A DNA stretch of 14,689 nt from Clostridiales bacterium (GTDB taxonomy: Bacteria; Bacillota; Clostridia; Oscillospirales; Acutalibacteraceae), in the NCBI GenBank assembly GCA_022791355.1, contig JAAVYX010000158.1, positions 1-14,689 on the forward strand, given 5' to 3'. A program made the position numbers and the translations under genes. Shown piece after piece: positions 6,562-13,164 of the stretch. The notes below the pieces were generated by a model. It had not been told where the DNA came from, searched no databases, and saw nothing but the letters and a program-made list of their open reading frames with translations. Numbering within the stretch: position 1 is the first letter of the stretch; every line of letters starts with the position of its first letter.

Positions 6562-6589
6562 TATAATATGTGCGTTTACACAACGCCGT
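6562..6589 (-). promoter_or_regulatory. Candidate sigma-K promoter of the cupin gene
   Basis: On the minus strand CATATTATA (plus 6562-6570) fits the sigma-K -10 pattern CATAnnnTA exactly, and AC (plus 6588-6589) lies 17 bp upstream as the short -35 element. The start codon is 22 bp downstream. The motif is short, so a chance match is possible. Confidence 0.5.
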
Positions 6590-6698
6590 GCAAATAAGGC
6601 CGGAACAAGGCCAACGGCTGCCTTTATCCCATAAAGCGCGCGACTTGCAGCCGAAGGAACAACTGCCGTCCAATCGTCGTTTGTATAGGTTATAAAAG

Positions 6699-6833
6699 GC
6701 ATCTATAAAAAATAGCCGCTACGCCGCTGTTTTTTGCGCATCTGCCCGCTCCCGCGGGCAGGCGCTTTTCGTTCAATGCCCCCTGGCCGGGACAGCCGTT
6801 TTTTATAGATTGCTTATAGCAATCTATAAAAAA
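6699..6833. repeat. Short segment bounded by inverted repeats of TTTTTTATAGATTGC
   Basis: TTTTTTATAGATTGC (6799-6813) pairs perfectly with 6819-6833 around TTATA, and nearly perfectly with GCATCTATAAAAAAT at 6699-6713. The enclosed DNA holds a GC hairpin (6742-6761, CTGCCCGC facing GCGGGCAG) followed by GCGCTTTTC. No gene is supported between the cupin start and the patatin stop (about 420 bp). Confidence 0.55.
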
Positions 6834-6834
6834 T

Positions 6835-6857
6835 ACGCCCGGCTAAATAGCCGGGCG
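6835..6857 (-). terminator. Terminator of the patatin-like gene
   Basis: On the minus strand CGCCCGGCT pairs with AGCCGGGCG around ATTT, followed by TATTTTTTATAG. It lies about 100 bp after the patatin stop. The stem is nearly identical to the tRNA operon terminator. Confidence 0.8.
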
Positions 6858-6958
6858 CGCGCAAAGACAAGACGCTATCCATTGATATGCAAAACCGTTT
6901 TGCGTATTCTTTGGCATATTCACAGTCAAAATCCGCTGAAGGTATTACCTGCGTTACC

Positions 6959-7807
6959 TTACGCGCCGGCAAAAAAGTCCCGCAGGCGAGAGGCCAGCGC
7001 CTTGGTGTCGGCATAGCCCAGGTCGTAGGCCGCTTGCAGCTTATCCACATGCTTTTCATACCGGCCGATTCCAAGCGGCTTTTCCGGCGCGATAACCAGC
7101 GCCCGTCCCTCCTTCTCCAGCTCCCGAAGCCGGTCCAAGGCGCGATTATACACCGTATGCCGCCGGTCCAGCATCCGCGTCACGCCGGGATAACGCCGGT
7201 ATTTGCGCAGGTAAAACCGGCGGCCGGCCTCGGGTTTCTTTACAAAATCCCGCTCCCGGGTCAATACGACCACAACCCGGTCGCAGCCCTGCTCCAAGGC
7301 TCGCCGGACCGGGATGGGGTCGGAGGCGCCGCCGTCCAGATAGTCCCTGCCCTTATAGCGCACCATGGGGGCAAAGCAGGGAATGGAGGAGGAGGCCCGC
7401 AGCGCCAGGCTGTGGTTCTTGATATCCGCCTTTCCGAAGTAGGCAGGCAGGCCGGTCTCCACGTCGCTGACCCCGGCCTCAAAGTCTATGGGGCTGGCCT
7501 GAAAGGCGGCGTAGTCGAAGGGCTCCAGACGGTTGGGGATTTCATCGAAGATAAAGTCCATACCGAAAATCGAGCCGGTCCTTAGAAAATTGCGCAGGCC
7601 CAGATATCGCTTGTCCCGCACCCGAACGGTATTGATCCGCAGATTCCTTCCCCGCTGGCCGGATACGTAGGAAACGCCGTTGCAGGCCCCGGCCGATACG
7701 CCCACCACATAGTCGGTCCAAAGCTCTTCGTCCATCAGGGCGTCCAGCGCCCCGCCGGTATACAGGCTGCGCATACCGCCGCCCTCCAGCGCCAATCCGA
7801 TCTTCAT
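6959..7807 (-). CDS. Patatin-like phospholipase family protein
   Basis: The 282-residue protein has the hallmarks of the bacterial patatin fold. The oxyanion loop is GLALEGGGMRSLYTGGAL (residues 4-21), the nucleophile elbow GVSAG has Ser38, and the catalytic Asp158 lies in DGGASDPIP. These predict a Ser-Asp acyl hydrolase acting on lipid esters. The length and C-terminal helical tail (GRYEKHVDKLQAAYDLGY) resemble YjjU-type patatins. No signal peptide is visible, so it is probably cytoplasmic or peripheral to the membrane. The ATG at 7805-7807 follows GGAGAGGATGCCGT, a strong site; the longer frame to 7858 has no such support. It is monocistronic, with its own terminator (6835-6857) and a likely promoter near 7985. 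The natural lipid substrate is unknown. Confidence 0.95.
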   Translation of the reverse strand: MKIGLALEGGGMRSLYTGGALDALMDEELWTDYVVGVSAGACNGVSYVSGQRGRNLRINTVRVRDKRYLGLRNFLRTGSIFGMDFIFDEIPNRLEPFDYAAFQASPIDFEAGVSDVETGLPAYFGKADIKNHSLALRASSSIPCFAPMVRYKGRDYLDGGASDPIPVRRALEQGCDRVVVVLTRERDFVKKPEAGRRFYLRKYRRYPGVTRMLDRRHTVYNRALDRLRELEKEGRALVIAPEKPLGIGRYEKHVDKLQAAYDLGYADTKALASRLRDFFAGA

Positions 7808-7984
7808 ACGGCATCCTCTCCCCATCATAAAGTATTTCAGCCGGTTTTTCGCCGGCAAACAGGCCGGCGCAAGACAAAAAGCGCCGCCGCCCTTTGTGAA
7901 TTATGCGCGTTTTTCGCGCAGCGGACGCACGATTCCCCAGAAAAAGATGGTAGTTTTGTTTTCCAGGGCTCGTCCTAATGAATC

Positions 7985-8013
7985 ATTATAGCAAAGCAGG
8001 AAATTTTTTTCTA
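7985..8013 (-). promoter_or_regulatory. Probable extended -10 promoter of the patatin-like gene
   Basis: On the minus strand TGCTATAAT is a perfect extended -10 box (TATAAT at plus 7985-7990). The hexamer 17 bp upstream, TAGAAA, is weak, as is common for extended -10 promoters. The implied leader is about 175 nt. Confidence 0.5.
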
Positions 8014-8033
8014 GAGTATGTGTTAAGTCTTCC

Positions 8034-8062
8034 TTTGGGGAAAGGCGCTGCCGGTATATAAT
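8034..8062 (+). promoter_or_regulatory. Possible promoter of the orphan gene at 8157
   Basis: TATAAT lies at 8057-8062, but the hexamer 17 bp upstream (TTTGGG) matches poorly. A second box, TGTGATATAT (8105-8114), could also serve. The assignment is tentative. Confidence 0.3.
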
Positions 8063-8156
8063 TCCGGAAAATTTGCTAGAAGGAATTGCGTTTAACGAGC
8101 GCCTGTGATATATTCAAAAAGTATATCAATATTTTAATAAGACAGGAGACGGAATC

Positions 8157-8618
8157 ATGTTGACAAAGCCGCGTTATGGATGGACGGATTTCAGTCTGGA
8201 AGGCGTTCCCACATATGAATTAAGTTACCTTGACGACATTGCTTTTGATTGGATAGAGCAGGCGATACATGGACTGGAAACCCTTCTTCCCTTTTGCGTA
8301 AAAGGATTTCTTGAGCCGTATAGAATGTTATGCACGGTAAGCTATTGGAATTGTCATATCGTCGTTGAAAACGAGGAGAGGGAGCCTTTAAAGAAGGAAT
8401 ATACTGTAAATGCGTATTCTCATACCAGTATGCTCAGCTTTTGTAAGCATTTATATAACGATATCAGCATTCATGTTGACGAATGGGCTTCCTTCGTAGA
8501 TTATCTCCAGGAAGATACAGAAGAGAAAAAGCGGAAGCTTCTCGAACAATTGGAAAGGTTAAAAAATCTTATTGCTGAAAAAGAAGAAGCCTTTGGGCAA
8601 GACCGGTGTTTTCTTTAA
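8157..8618 (+). CDS. Hypothetical protein of 153 residues, AT-richer than its neighbours
   Basis: The gene starts at the ATG 8157-8159 after CAGGAGACGGAATC, a good ribosome binding site. The protein is acidic and soluble, with no signal peptide or membrane segment. Residues 1-70 are rich in aromatics (YGWTDFSLEGVPTYELSYL, then FDWIEQAIHGLETLLPFCV). The last 40 residues form a likely charged coiled coil (DTEEKKRKLLEQLERLKN). Base and codon use are clearly AT-richer than in flanking genes, which points to recent acquisition. Size, acidity and isolation recall small immunity or antitoxin proteins, but no toxin gene is adjacent and no family is recognised with confidence, so the function is open. 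A 15-bp hairpin follows the stop. Confidence 0.8.
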   Translation: MLTKPRYGWTDFSLEGVPTYELSYLDDIAFDWIEQAIHGLETLLPFCVKGFLEPYRMLCTVSYWNCHIVVENEEREPLKKEYTVNAYSHTSMLSFCKHLYNDISIHVDEWASFVDYLQEDTEEKKRKLLEQLERLKNLIAEKEEAFGQDRCFL

Positions 8619-8635
8619 AAAACGACGCTGCGCGT

Positions 8636-8668
8636 ATCGGGCGGTTCCCTGAAAGGGAACCGCCCGAT
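8636..8668 (+). terminator. 15-bp perfect hairpin after the orphan gene
   Basis: ATCGGGCGGTTCCCT pairs perfectly with its reverse complement around the loop GAA, 17 bp after the stop codon. No T tract follows, so it is either a weak terminator or an RNA-stabilising 3' stem. Confidence 0.55.
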
Positions 8669-8766
8669 GGCATATGGAAGGAAGATCTGGGCTTAAGGAT
8701 GCGGGGCGCGCCAATCCAAAAAGGGATGTAAAGTTTCCCGCCGGCTCATACAAAATACCGCTGCCC

Positions 8767-8789
8767 GCCGGCCGTCTTCTTCGGCCGGC
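8767..8789 (-). terminator. Hairpin after the DUF4240 gene, possible terminator
   Basis: GCCGGCCG pairs with CGGCCGGC around a 7-nt loop, 5 bp beyond the DUF4240 stop on the minus strand. The sequence after the stem is GGCAGCGGTATTTTG, a poor T tract, so termination may be inefficient. Confidence 0.45.
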
Positions 8790-8794
8790 CGCCG

Positions 8795-9238
8795 TCACTT
8801 CCACCCTTCGGTATTGCCGCCCGTCTCAAAGTTTACAGGCGGGATGTGGGGATAGGCCTCATCCGGTTTGCGATGCTTGCGCGCCCAGGCCCGTTGGGGT
8901 ACATATAGAAGAGCTTCAAATTCCATTCTCCACATGTCCTTTTGCTTCCCGTTTTTGGCCTTTTCATAGTAAGCGGGCCCGTTGATTAAGGCCGCGCATC
9001 TGGAATATAAAAAGCTGTCGTCGCTCATATACGGGTCGGCATTTTGACATTGCCGGGCCAGCTTTTTCGTATCCAGGTCATACAGAAGGGCGGACATACC
9101 GTCGTCAAAGGCGAAAATCATCGCATCCTCCTGCTTGGACAGATAGGCGATCACCGGCTTTAACGCCTTGTCGCCGTCCCCCTCGAACCGCCAATCGCAC
9201 AATTCCATTGTGTTCCAAACAAATTCCCGCGTATCCAT
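8795..9238 (-). CDS. DUF4240-like protein
   Basis: This 147-residue soluble protein begins MDTREFVWNTMELCDWRFEG. The segment YMSDDSFLYSRCAALINGPAYYEKA (about residues 70-95) resembles the SDDxFxYFRAWLI-type core of DUF4240, a family of unknown function. The Arg/Lys-rich WARKHRKPDEAYPHIPP and the Gly-rich tail have no catalytic motif that I can recognise. It starts 7 bp after the stop of the upstream acyltransferase gene, with GGAAGGCGG inside the end of that gene as a possible ribosome binding site, so translation is probably coupled. The family call is from memory of the motif and is moderate; the gene itself is well supported. Confidence 0.75.
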   Translation of the reverse strand: MDTREFVWNTMELCDWRFEGDGDKALKPVIAYLSKQEDAMIFAFDDGMSALLYDLDTKKLARQCQNADPYMSDDSFLYSRCAALINGPAYYEKAKNGKQKDMWRMEFEALLYVPQRAWARKHRKPDEAYPHIPPVNFETGGNTEGWK

Positions 9239-9245
9239 CTGATTT

Positions 9246-10319
9246 TCAGACCGCCTTCCGTTGGATAGGAGCGTATATCCCCACAGCCGCTCGGACGATG
9301 GGGATTCGTTTGACGATCTGATACGCCAGCGCCGTCAGGACAAAGCTTCCCACGCAGATACAAAGCACCTGCATACAAAAAGAATCCCAGAGCCCCACGG
9401 CCACATAGGCCCACGCGACCAGAATCGACTGATGCAGGATATAAATCGGATAGGAAGCCCGATTCATATATGCCGTAAATCTCCATTTCCGATTCAGAAG
9501 CTTTCGCGCCAAAGCCAGCAGGGTCAAAATAGAAACCCAGCCGATAAAATTCACCCACAAATCGCCGTAGTAGGAAAATCTGTAATAGAGCCAAACGGAC
9601 AGCGCCGTTCCCATTCCACAGAAGGGAGCCAGCCATTTCAGATGTCTTTCCACCGTCTCCATGACCCTGTCGCCGCTCAAAAGGTAAAAGCCGATTACAT
9701 ACAGGGCCAGGGCTTTCCCCAGGCTGAAGCCGCCGAAATTCCCAAGATAATACATAAGCCAAACGGGGAGAAAAAGCAGCAGCAGGCCCCATATGGGTAT
9801 TTTTTCCGCCCGGCCCGCCGCCTTCGCATATGGGACAAACCGGAACAGCGGCAACGAGAGCATGGAAATGATAAACAAAAACAAAATAAACCATAAATGT
9901 CCCGGCGTAAAGGCCCCGTCATACCCGCTAAGGTCGGTGAGATGGGTAAAGAAGTAGCGCCAGTTTTCCACCGGTCCCCCGTCATAGGCATAAAAAAATT
10001 TCCGGGCGAAAAGGGTTTGGACGGGCACGAGGAAAACCGTGCCGCAAAGAAAGGGAACCAGTAATTTGCGAATCCGCTGTATAGCAAAGGGCCTTAGGCT
10101 CCTTTTTTCCAAAGCATACCTTGCGCTGATGCCCGCTATGACGAAAAGTATGGGCATAAACCACGGGTTTACCAAAACGATCAGGGCGCTGAGCAGTTTG
10201 TTCTCTCCCATCCATATATAAAATTTTGCGCCAAAATCGTTCCAAATCATAAAGGTATGTACGGGAAAGAGCAATAAAATGGTGAAATTTCTCAAGTTAT
10301 CTATGTCATGTCGTCTCAT
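9246..10319 (-). CDS. Integral membrane acyltransferase, acyltransferase-3 family
   Basis: This 357-residue polytopic protein has about ten hydrophobic segments. The N-terminus RRHDIDNLRNFTILLLFPVH (His21) and the loop motif GHLWFILFLF (His141) are typical of acyltransferase family 3 (OafA/OpgC-like). These enzymes move acetyl or succinyl groups onto cell-surface glycans or peptidoglycan. The basic loop QRIRKLLVPFLCG fits the same family. The ATG at 10317-10319 is preceded by GGAAAGGGAAAACT; the longer open frame to 10364 lacks support. It is the first gene of a two-gene operon with the DUF4240 gene. The promoter at 10533-10561 implies a long leader of roughly 210 nt with possible hairpins. 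The acceptor glycan cannot be told from the sequence. Confidence 0.92.
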   Translation of the reverse strand: MRRHDIDNLRNFTILLLFPVHTFMIWNDFGAKFYIWMGENKLLSALIVLVNPWFMPILFVIAGISARYALEKRSLRPFAIQRIRKLLVPFLCGTVFLVPVQTLFARKFFYAYDGGPVENWRYFFTHLTDLSGYDGAFTPGHLWFILFLFIISMLSLPLFRFVPYAKAAGRAEKIPIWGLLLLFLPVWLMYYLGNFGGFSLGKALALYVIGFYLLSGDRVMETVERHLKWLAPFCGMGTALSVWLYYRFSYYGDLWVNFIGWVSILTLLALARKLLNRKWRFTAYMNRASYPIYILHQSILVAWAYVAVGLWDSFCMQVLCICVGSFVLTALAYQIVKRIPIVRAAVGIYAPIQRKAV

Positions 10320-10486
10320 AGTTTTCCCTTTCCATAGACAATCCAATTGCAGCCGTCCGGTCAATCCAATCCAGGCCCTTTCCGTTTTTCAGCGCCTACA
10401 GGCCGCGACGGGGGTTTGGCCCTCGACCCCACCTCCTTTTAATGAAGGCGAGCGAAAACTTTTTCGCAGGATTTTTCCTTTGGGCG

Positions 10487-10517
10487 GCTTTTTTGACAGC
10501 CTAAAGGCGCGGCCGCT
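10487..10517 (-). other. Hairpin in the long acyltransferase leader
   Basis: CCTTTGGGC pairs with GCCTAAAGG (one G-U pair) around a loop containing the T6 run. A second small hairpin, GCGAAAA facing TTTTCGC, lies at about 10451-10466. Together they occupy the 5' leader between promoter and start, which may be regulatory. Confidence 0.35.
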
Positions 10518-10532
10518 ATTTCATTTTACTAT

Positions 10533-10561
10533 ATTATACATCCCGCAGCAAGGACCGGCAA
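10533..10561 (-). promoter_or_regulatory. Promoter of the acyltransferase-DUF4240 operon
   Basis: On the minus strand TTGCCG (plus 10556-10561) and a perfect TATAAT (plus 10533-10538) are separated by 17 bp. Confidence 0.65.
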
Positions 10562-10599
10562 ACTAGAAATTTTGCGCCAAGGCCGCCGCACCCGCCACA

Positions 10600-10619
10600 A
10601 GAATTTCTTAAGAAATTCT
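10600..10619. promoter_or_regulatory. 20-bp perfect palindrome between divergent promoters, putative operator
   Basis: AGAATTTCTTAAGAAATTCT is perfectly self-complementary over 20 bp. It sits 14 bp upstream of the -35 box of the LiaF-like operon and 38 bp upstream of the -35 box of the acyltransferase operon. The position suits a dimeric activator or repressor that serves both operons. Confidence 0.65.
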
Positions 10620-10632
10620 ATAGGATTTACCC

Positions 10633-10661
10633 GCGACATAATATGAAAAGTGTGGTATACT
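10633..10661 (+). promoter_or_regulatory. Promoter of the LiaF-like/DUF4097 operon
   Basis: GCGACA (10633-10638) and TATACT (10656-10661) are separated by 17 bp. The imperfect -35 box is consistent with control by an activator bound at the adjacent palindrome. Confidence 0.6.
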
Positions 10662-10705
10662 CGGAATGTACCCAAACAGCGGCTTTATGAGAAGGAGTGA
10701 GAGAA

Positions 10706-11383
10706 TTGAAAAATAAGATCTGCAACCTTTTAATCGGTCTGGCGTTTGTGGCCGCCGGCGTTCTATGGGCGGGCGACGCCTTTGAACTTTGGAACTTTTC
10801 TCTGTTTTTCTCCGGCTGGTGGACCCTCTTTATCATCGTACCCAGTCTGGTGAGCATCATCAAGTCCGGTCCCAAGGTCTTTAACATGATTTGCTTTATC
10901 ATCGGCGGCCTGCTGCTCTGCAACGCCCAAATACCCCACATCTTCAGTTGGAGCATCATCAGCCGGCTGATTTTCCCGATTATTCTGGTGGTCGTGGGCG
11001 TGGTGGTGCTCTGCCGCGGCTGGTTCAACAATCATGCGAGCAAGGTCAAGAGCACCGGACCCAAGCAGGATTACGCCGCCGTTTTCAGCGGACAGAATCT
11101 GTCCTTCCCCGGCGCGGATTTTCACGGCGCCAATCTCACTGCCGTTTTCGGCGGCATCGAGCTGGACCTGCGACAGACCGTGATTCAGGAGGATATCGTC
11201 ATTCATGCTACGGCCGTCTTCGGCGGCGTCGATCTGTTCGTGCCCCCCAATGTGAAGGTCAAGCTGTCCTCGGTCCCCATCTTCGGCGGCGCGTCCAATA
11301 AAACCCAGCAGCCCATCGTTCCCGACGGGCCTACCGTTTATGTGGACTGCGTATGTATCTTCGGGGGGGTTGACGTGAAATGA
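10706..11383 (+). CDS. LiaF-like membrane protein
   Basis: The 225-residue protein has four membrane segments in residues 5-22, 33-52, 58-73 and 86-104. A beta-rich domain follows, with four evenly repeated FGG motifs (VFGGIELDL at 147, VFGGVDLFV at 171, IFGGASNK at 192, IFGGVDVK at 218). This layout matches LiaF-type proteins, which in Bacillus restrain the envelope-stress kinase LiaS. The start is the TTG at 10706-10708, placed 8 nt after AAGGAG; the GTG at 10697 overlaps that site and is rejected. The gene overlaps the next one by 4 bp, so translation is coupled. No LiaS or LiaR partner lies in the window, so a stand-alone envelope-stress role is inferred. Confidence 0.85.
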   Translation: MKNKICNLLIGLAFVAAGVLWAGDAFELWNFSLFFSGWWTLFIIVPSLVSIIKSGPKVFNMICFIIGGLLLCNAQIPHIFSWSIISRLIFPIILVVVGVVVLCRGWFNNHASKVKSTGPKQDYAAVFSGQNLSFPGADFHGANLTAVFGGIELDLRQTVIQEDIVIHATAVFGGVDLFVPPNVKVKLSSVPIFGGASNKTQQPIVPDGPTVYVDCVCIFGGVDVK

Positions 11384-12207
11384 ACAGCGGACAGAAAGCG
11401 GTTAAATACATTGGCATTTTCATCGGCGTGCTGTTAGCCATCTGCATCATCGGCTCCATCGCTCAGCTGGTCGTCGGCTTCTTCCGCTGGGCCTTTGACA
11501 CCGCCGACGCGGTCCGGACCGACTTCTCCCAAAGCTACAGCCAGAACATCGCCGAGCTGCGGGTGCAAAACGACATTGGCGAGGTCCGGCTGGAGCCCGG
11601 CGACGAATGGCGGGTGGAGGCCGCAGACGTTTCCTCCTCCTTCAAATGCGAGGTGGAAAACGGGCGGCTGACCGTCCGCAACAGCGGCCGCTCCTTTTTC
11701 TCCCGATTTGGCGTCGGTCATTCCCCCGTTATCACGATTTATCTGCCCGCGGGCCGGCTGGACAGCGTCTTCTTAGATACCGGCGCGGGCAAGGTCACGG
11801 TGAACGCGGCCCTGGAGGCCGACACCGTCCGGGTGGACGGCGGCGCGGGCGAATGTCAGATTGCCAAGGTCACGGCCGACAGTCTTAAGGTCGATCAGGG
11901 CGTGGGCCGGGCCGACGTGCTGGAGGGCGACGTGGGCCGGCTGGACATGGACGGCGGCGTGGGCGCCTTCCGGTATAGCGGCAGGCTGACCGGCGACGCG
12001 GATATCGACGGCGGCGTGGGCGAGATTCGGCTGGAGCTGACCGGCGCGGCCTCGGATTTCAACTTCAACGTGGACAACGGCATTGGCGACGTGCGGGTAG
12101 ACGGTCAAAAGCTATCCGACGGCAGGATGCAAAACACGGGCGCAGCCCACACCATCAAGGTGGATAACGGCGTAGGCGCGGTTACCATCGATTTTACGGA
12201 AGAATAA
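11380..12207 (+). CDS. DUF4097-type membrane-anchored beta-repeat protein
   Basis: The 275-residue protein has one N-terminal membrane anchor (about residues 9-32). A repeat domain follows, built of about ten short strands that carry the phrase D-x-G-x-G: DTGAGKV, DGGAGEC, DQGVGRA, DGGVGAF, DGGVGEI, DNGIGDV and DNGVGAV. Such arrays fold as a beta-helix or solenoid in DUF4097/DUF4098-type proteins, which are common beside LiaF-like proteins. The ATG overlaps the stop of the upstream gene (ATGA). A strong terminator follows the stop. The role is unknown; an envelope-stress accessory is a reasonable inference from the neighbour. Confidence 0.88.
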   Translation: MNSGQKAVKYIGIFIGVLLAICIIGSIAQLVVGFFRWAFDTADAVRTDFSQSYSQNIAELRVQNDIGEVRLEPGDEWRVEAADVSSSFKCEVENGRLTVRNSGRSFFSRFGVGHSPVITIYLPAGRLDSVFLDTGAGKVTVNAALEADTVRVDGGAGECQIAKVTADSLKVDQGVGRADVLEGDVGRLDMDGGVGAFRYSGRLTGDADIDGGVGEIRLELTGAASDFNFNVDNGIGDVRVDGQKLSDGRMQNTGAAHTIKVDNGVGAVTIDFTEE

Positions 12208-12234
12208 GGCGCGCGGGGCTAGACCCCGGTCAAA

Positions 12235-12276
12235 ACGCCCCGGCAAAACGGATAACCGTTTTGCCGGGGCGTCTTT
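12235..12276 (+). terminator. Strong terminator of the LiaF-like/DUF4097 operon
   Basis: ACGCCCCGGCAAAACGG (12235-12251) pairs perfectly over 17 bp with 12256-12272 around ATAA, followed by CTTT. It lies 27 bp after the stop codon. Confidence 0.85.
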
Positions 12277-12360
12277 GCTCGCTTGCCGGCTTGAGAAAAG
12301 GGACGGCGGCTTACGGCGCGGCCGCCCCTCGGTTTCCTTGCCGCCGAAAAGAGGCGACGT

Positions 12361-12904
12361 TTATTTTGCCTTGCAGTTTTTCTTGTGCGCTTTCAGCTTT
12401 TTCACGGCCCAAGCATAATGGCTGGAGGTAACGCTGACAAAATACGATCCTAATACGCTTCCGCCAACCCATTTGTATACGCCTTTTGTAAATAACGCCT
12501 CGTCCGAAAAGGTTTCGGCCAGAGCCAATACTTCCCTGTGGCTTTTATCAAGCAGCTCCTTCGCATCCTCCAAGGAAGTATTTCGATGTTTTTTCCAAAG
12601 TTCCACATTCATCTCGCCATAGGTTTTCCAGTTGTAGGACGGCGGGAGGAAGGGCCTTGCATCGCCCTTCTGATTCGCATGGACCCAGTTCAATAAAAGC
12701 CGCTGCCATTCATATAAATGAATCAAAATATCCCGGAGATTTTGATCCCTTTTCCAATGCGCTTCCTTCTTTTTTTTCATCGCCGGTAAAATCAAAAACG
12801 GTTGACAATTCCTTTTCGGTCAATCCGGCCATGAGGGCGTTCAATTGCTCGTAGCCTTCGGCGGCGGCCGTCAGGAAATCGGCCTTTGTAGTCGGTCTGC
12901 CCAT
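12361..12904 (-). pseudogene. ClbS/DfsB-family four-helix-bundle gene, frameshifted at an A8 tract
   Basis: Two overlapping frames together give a full-length member of the ClbS/DfsB (DUF1706) family. The first starts MGRPTTKADFLTAAAEGYEQ at the ATG 12902-12904 after AAAGGAAG and reads to GDEKK. The second continues KKKEAHWKRDQNLRDILIHL and ends KKLKAHKKNCKAK. They meet at eight A residues (plus-strand T8, 12770-12777). Removing one A restores DEKKKEAHW, as expected for the family, and gives 180 residues. ClbS itself protects its host from colibactin; most Clostridial relatives have no known target. The break may be a true mutation, a phase-variable tract, transcript slippage or a sequencing error. 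The second half is otherwise intact, which suggests a recent event. Confidence 0.85.
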
Positions 12905-12926
12905 GTTGCGTCTTCCTTTCTGCTCT

Positions 12927-13058
12927 TTAGATTTTAAATGTCTGGCCCGGTTCCGCATCAATGGAAATACCGGCGCCGCTCAAGGCTTCCACATCACGGT
13001 AAATGATCCTTGGAGAAACTTCAAATTTTGCCGCTAAGGCCGCGGGGCTGTGACATGA
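12927..13058 (-). pseudogene. Fragment of a YafY/DeoR-type winged-helix regulator
   Basis: The minus strand reads AALAAKFEVSPRIIYRDVEA and then LSGAGISIDAEPG before a TAA at 12927-12929. This is the recognition-helix region of the HTH-11/DeoR-like domain found at the N-terminus of WYL (YafY) regulators. The start and the WYL domain are both missing, and the upstream side is lost at about 13058. It lies directly upstream of the ClbS-like gene on the same strand, a common pairing of regulator and target. Too short to function. Confidence 0.75.
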
Positions 13059-13094
13059 ATGGATGGCCTACCCGATCCTTTTTCGATAGACTGG

Positions 13095-13125
13095 CGCAAG
13101 CCCCTGGTAAAACCGGGGGCTTGCG
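13095..13125. other. 14-bp hairpin with AAA loop after the SPFH-RHH operon
   Basis: GCAAGCCCCTGGT pairs with its facing arm (one G-U pair) around AAA, with an additional closing C-G pair. It is 40 bp beyond the stop of the ribbon-helix-helix gene but lacks a T tract on the minus strand. It may be a weak terminator or 3' stabilising stem. Confidence 0.5.
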
Positions 13126-13164
13126 TAACAAATCTTTCGCGTCGGACTTCCGAAGCATAGCGTT

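Noticed and set aside
9160..9894. Minus-strand open frame of 244 codons overlapping the acyltransferase and DUF4240 genes
   Set aside because: Out-of-frame shadow; the real genes in this stretch have conserved motifs and good starts.
10410..10445. Small gene after the AAGGAGGTGGGG string on the minus strand in the acyltransferase leader
   Set aside because: No start codon lies at a usable distance from the Shine-Dalgarno-like string, and the following frame has no recognisable product.
12770..12777. Programmed -1 ribosomal frameshift in the ClbS-like gene
   Set aside because: The second frame would need a +1 or -2 shift, the wrong direction for a canonical A-AAA-AAG slippery site; transcript slippage remains possible.
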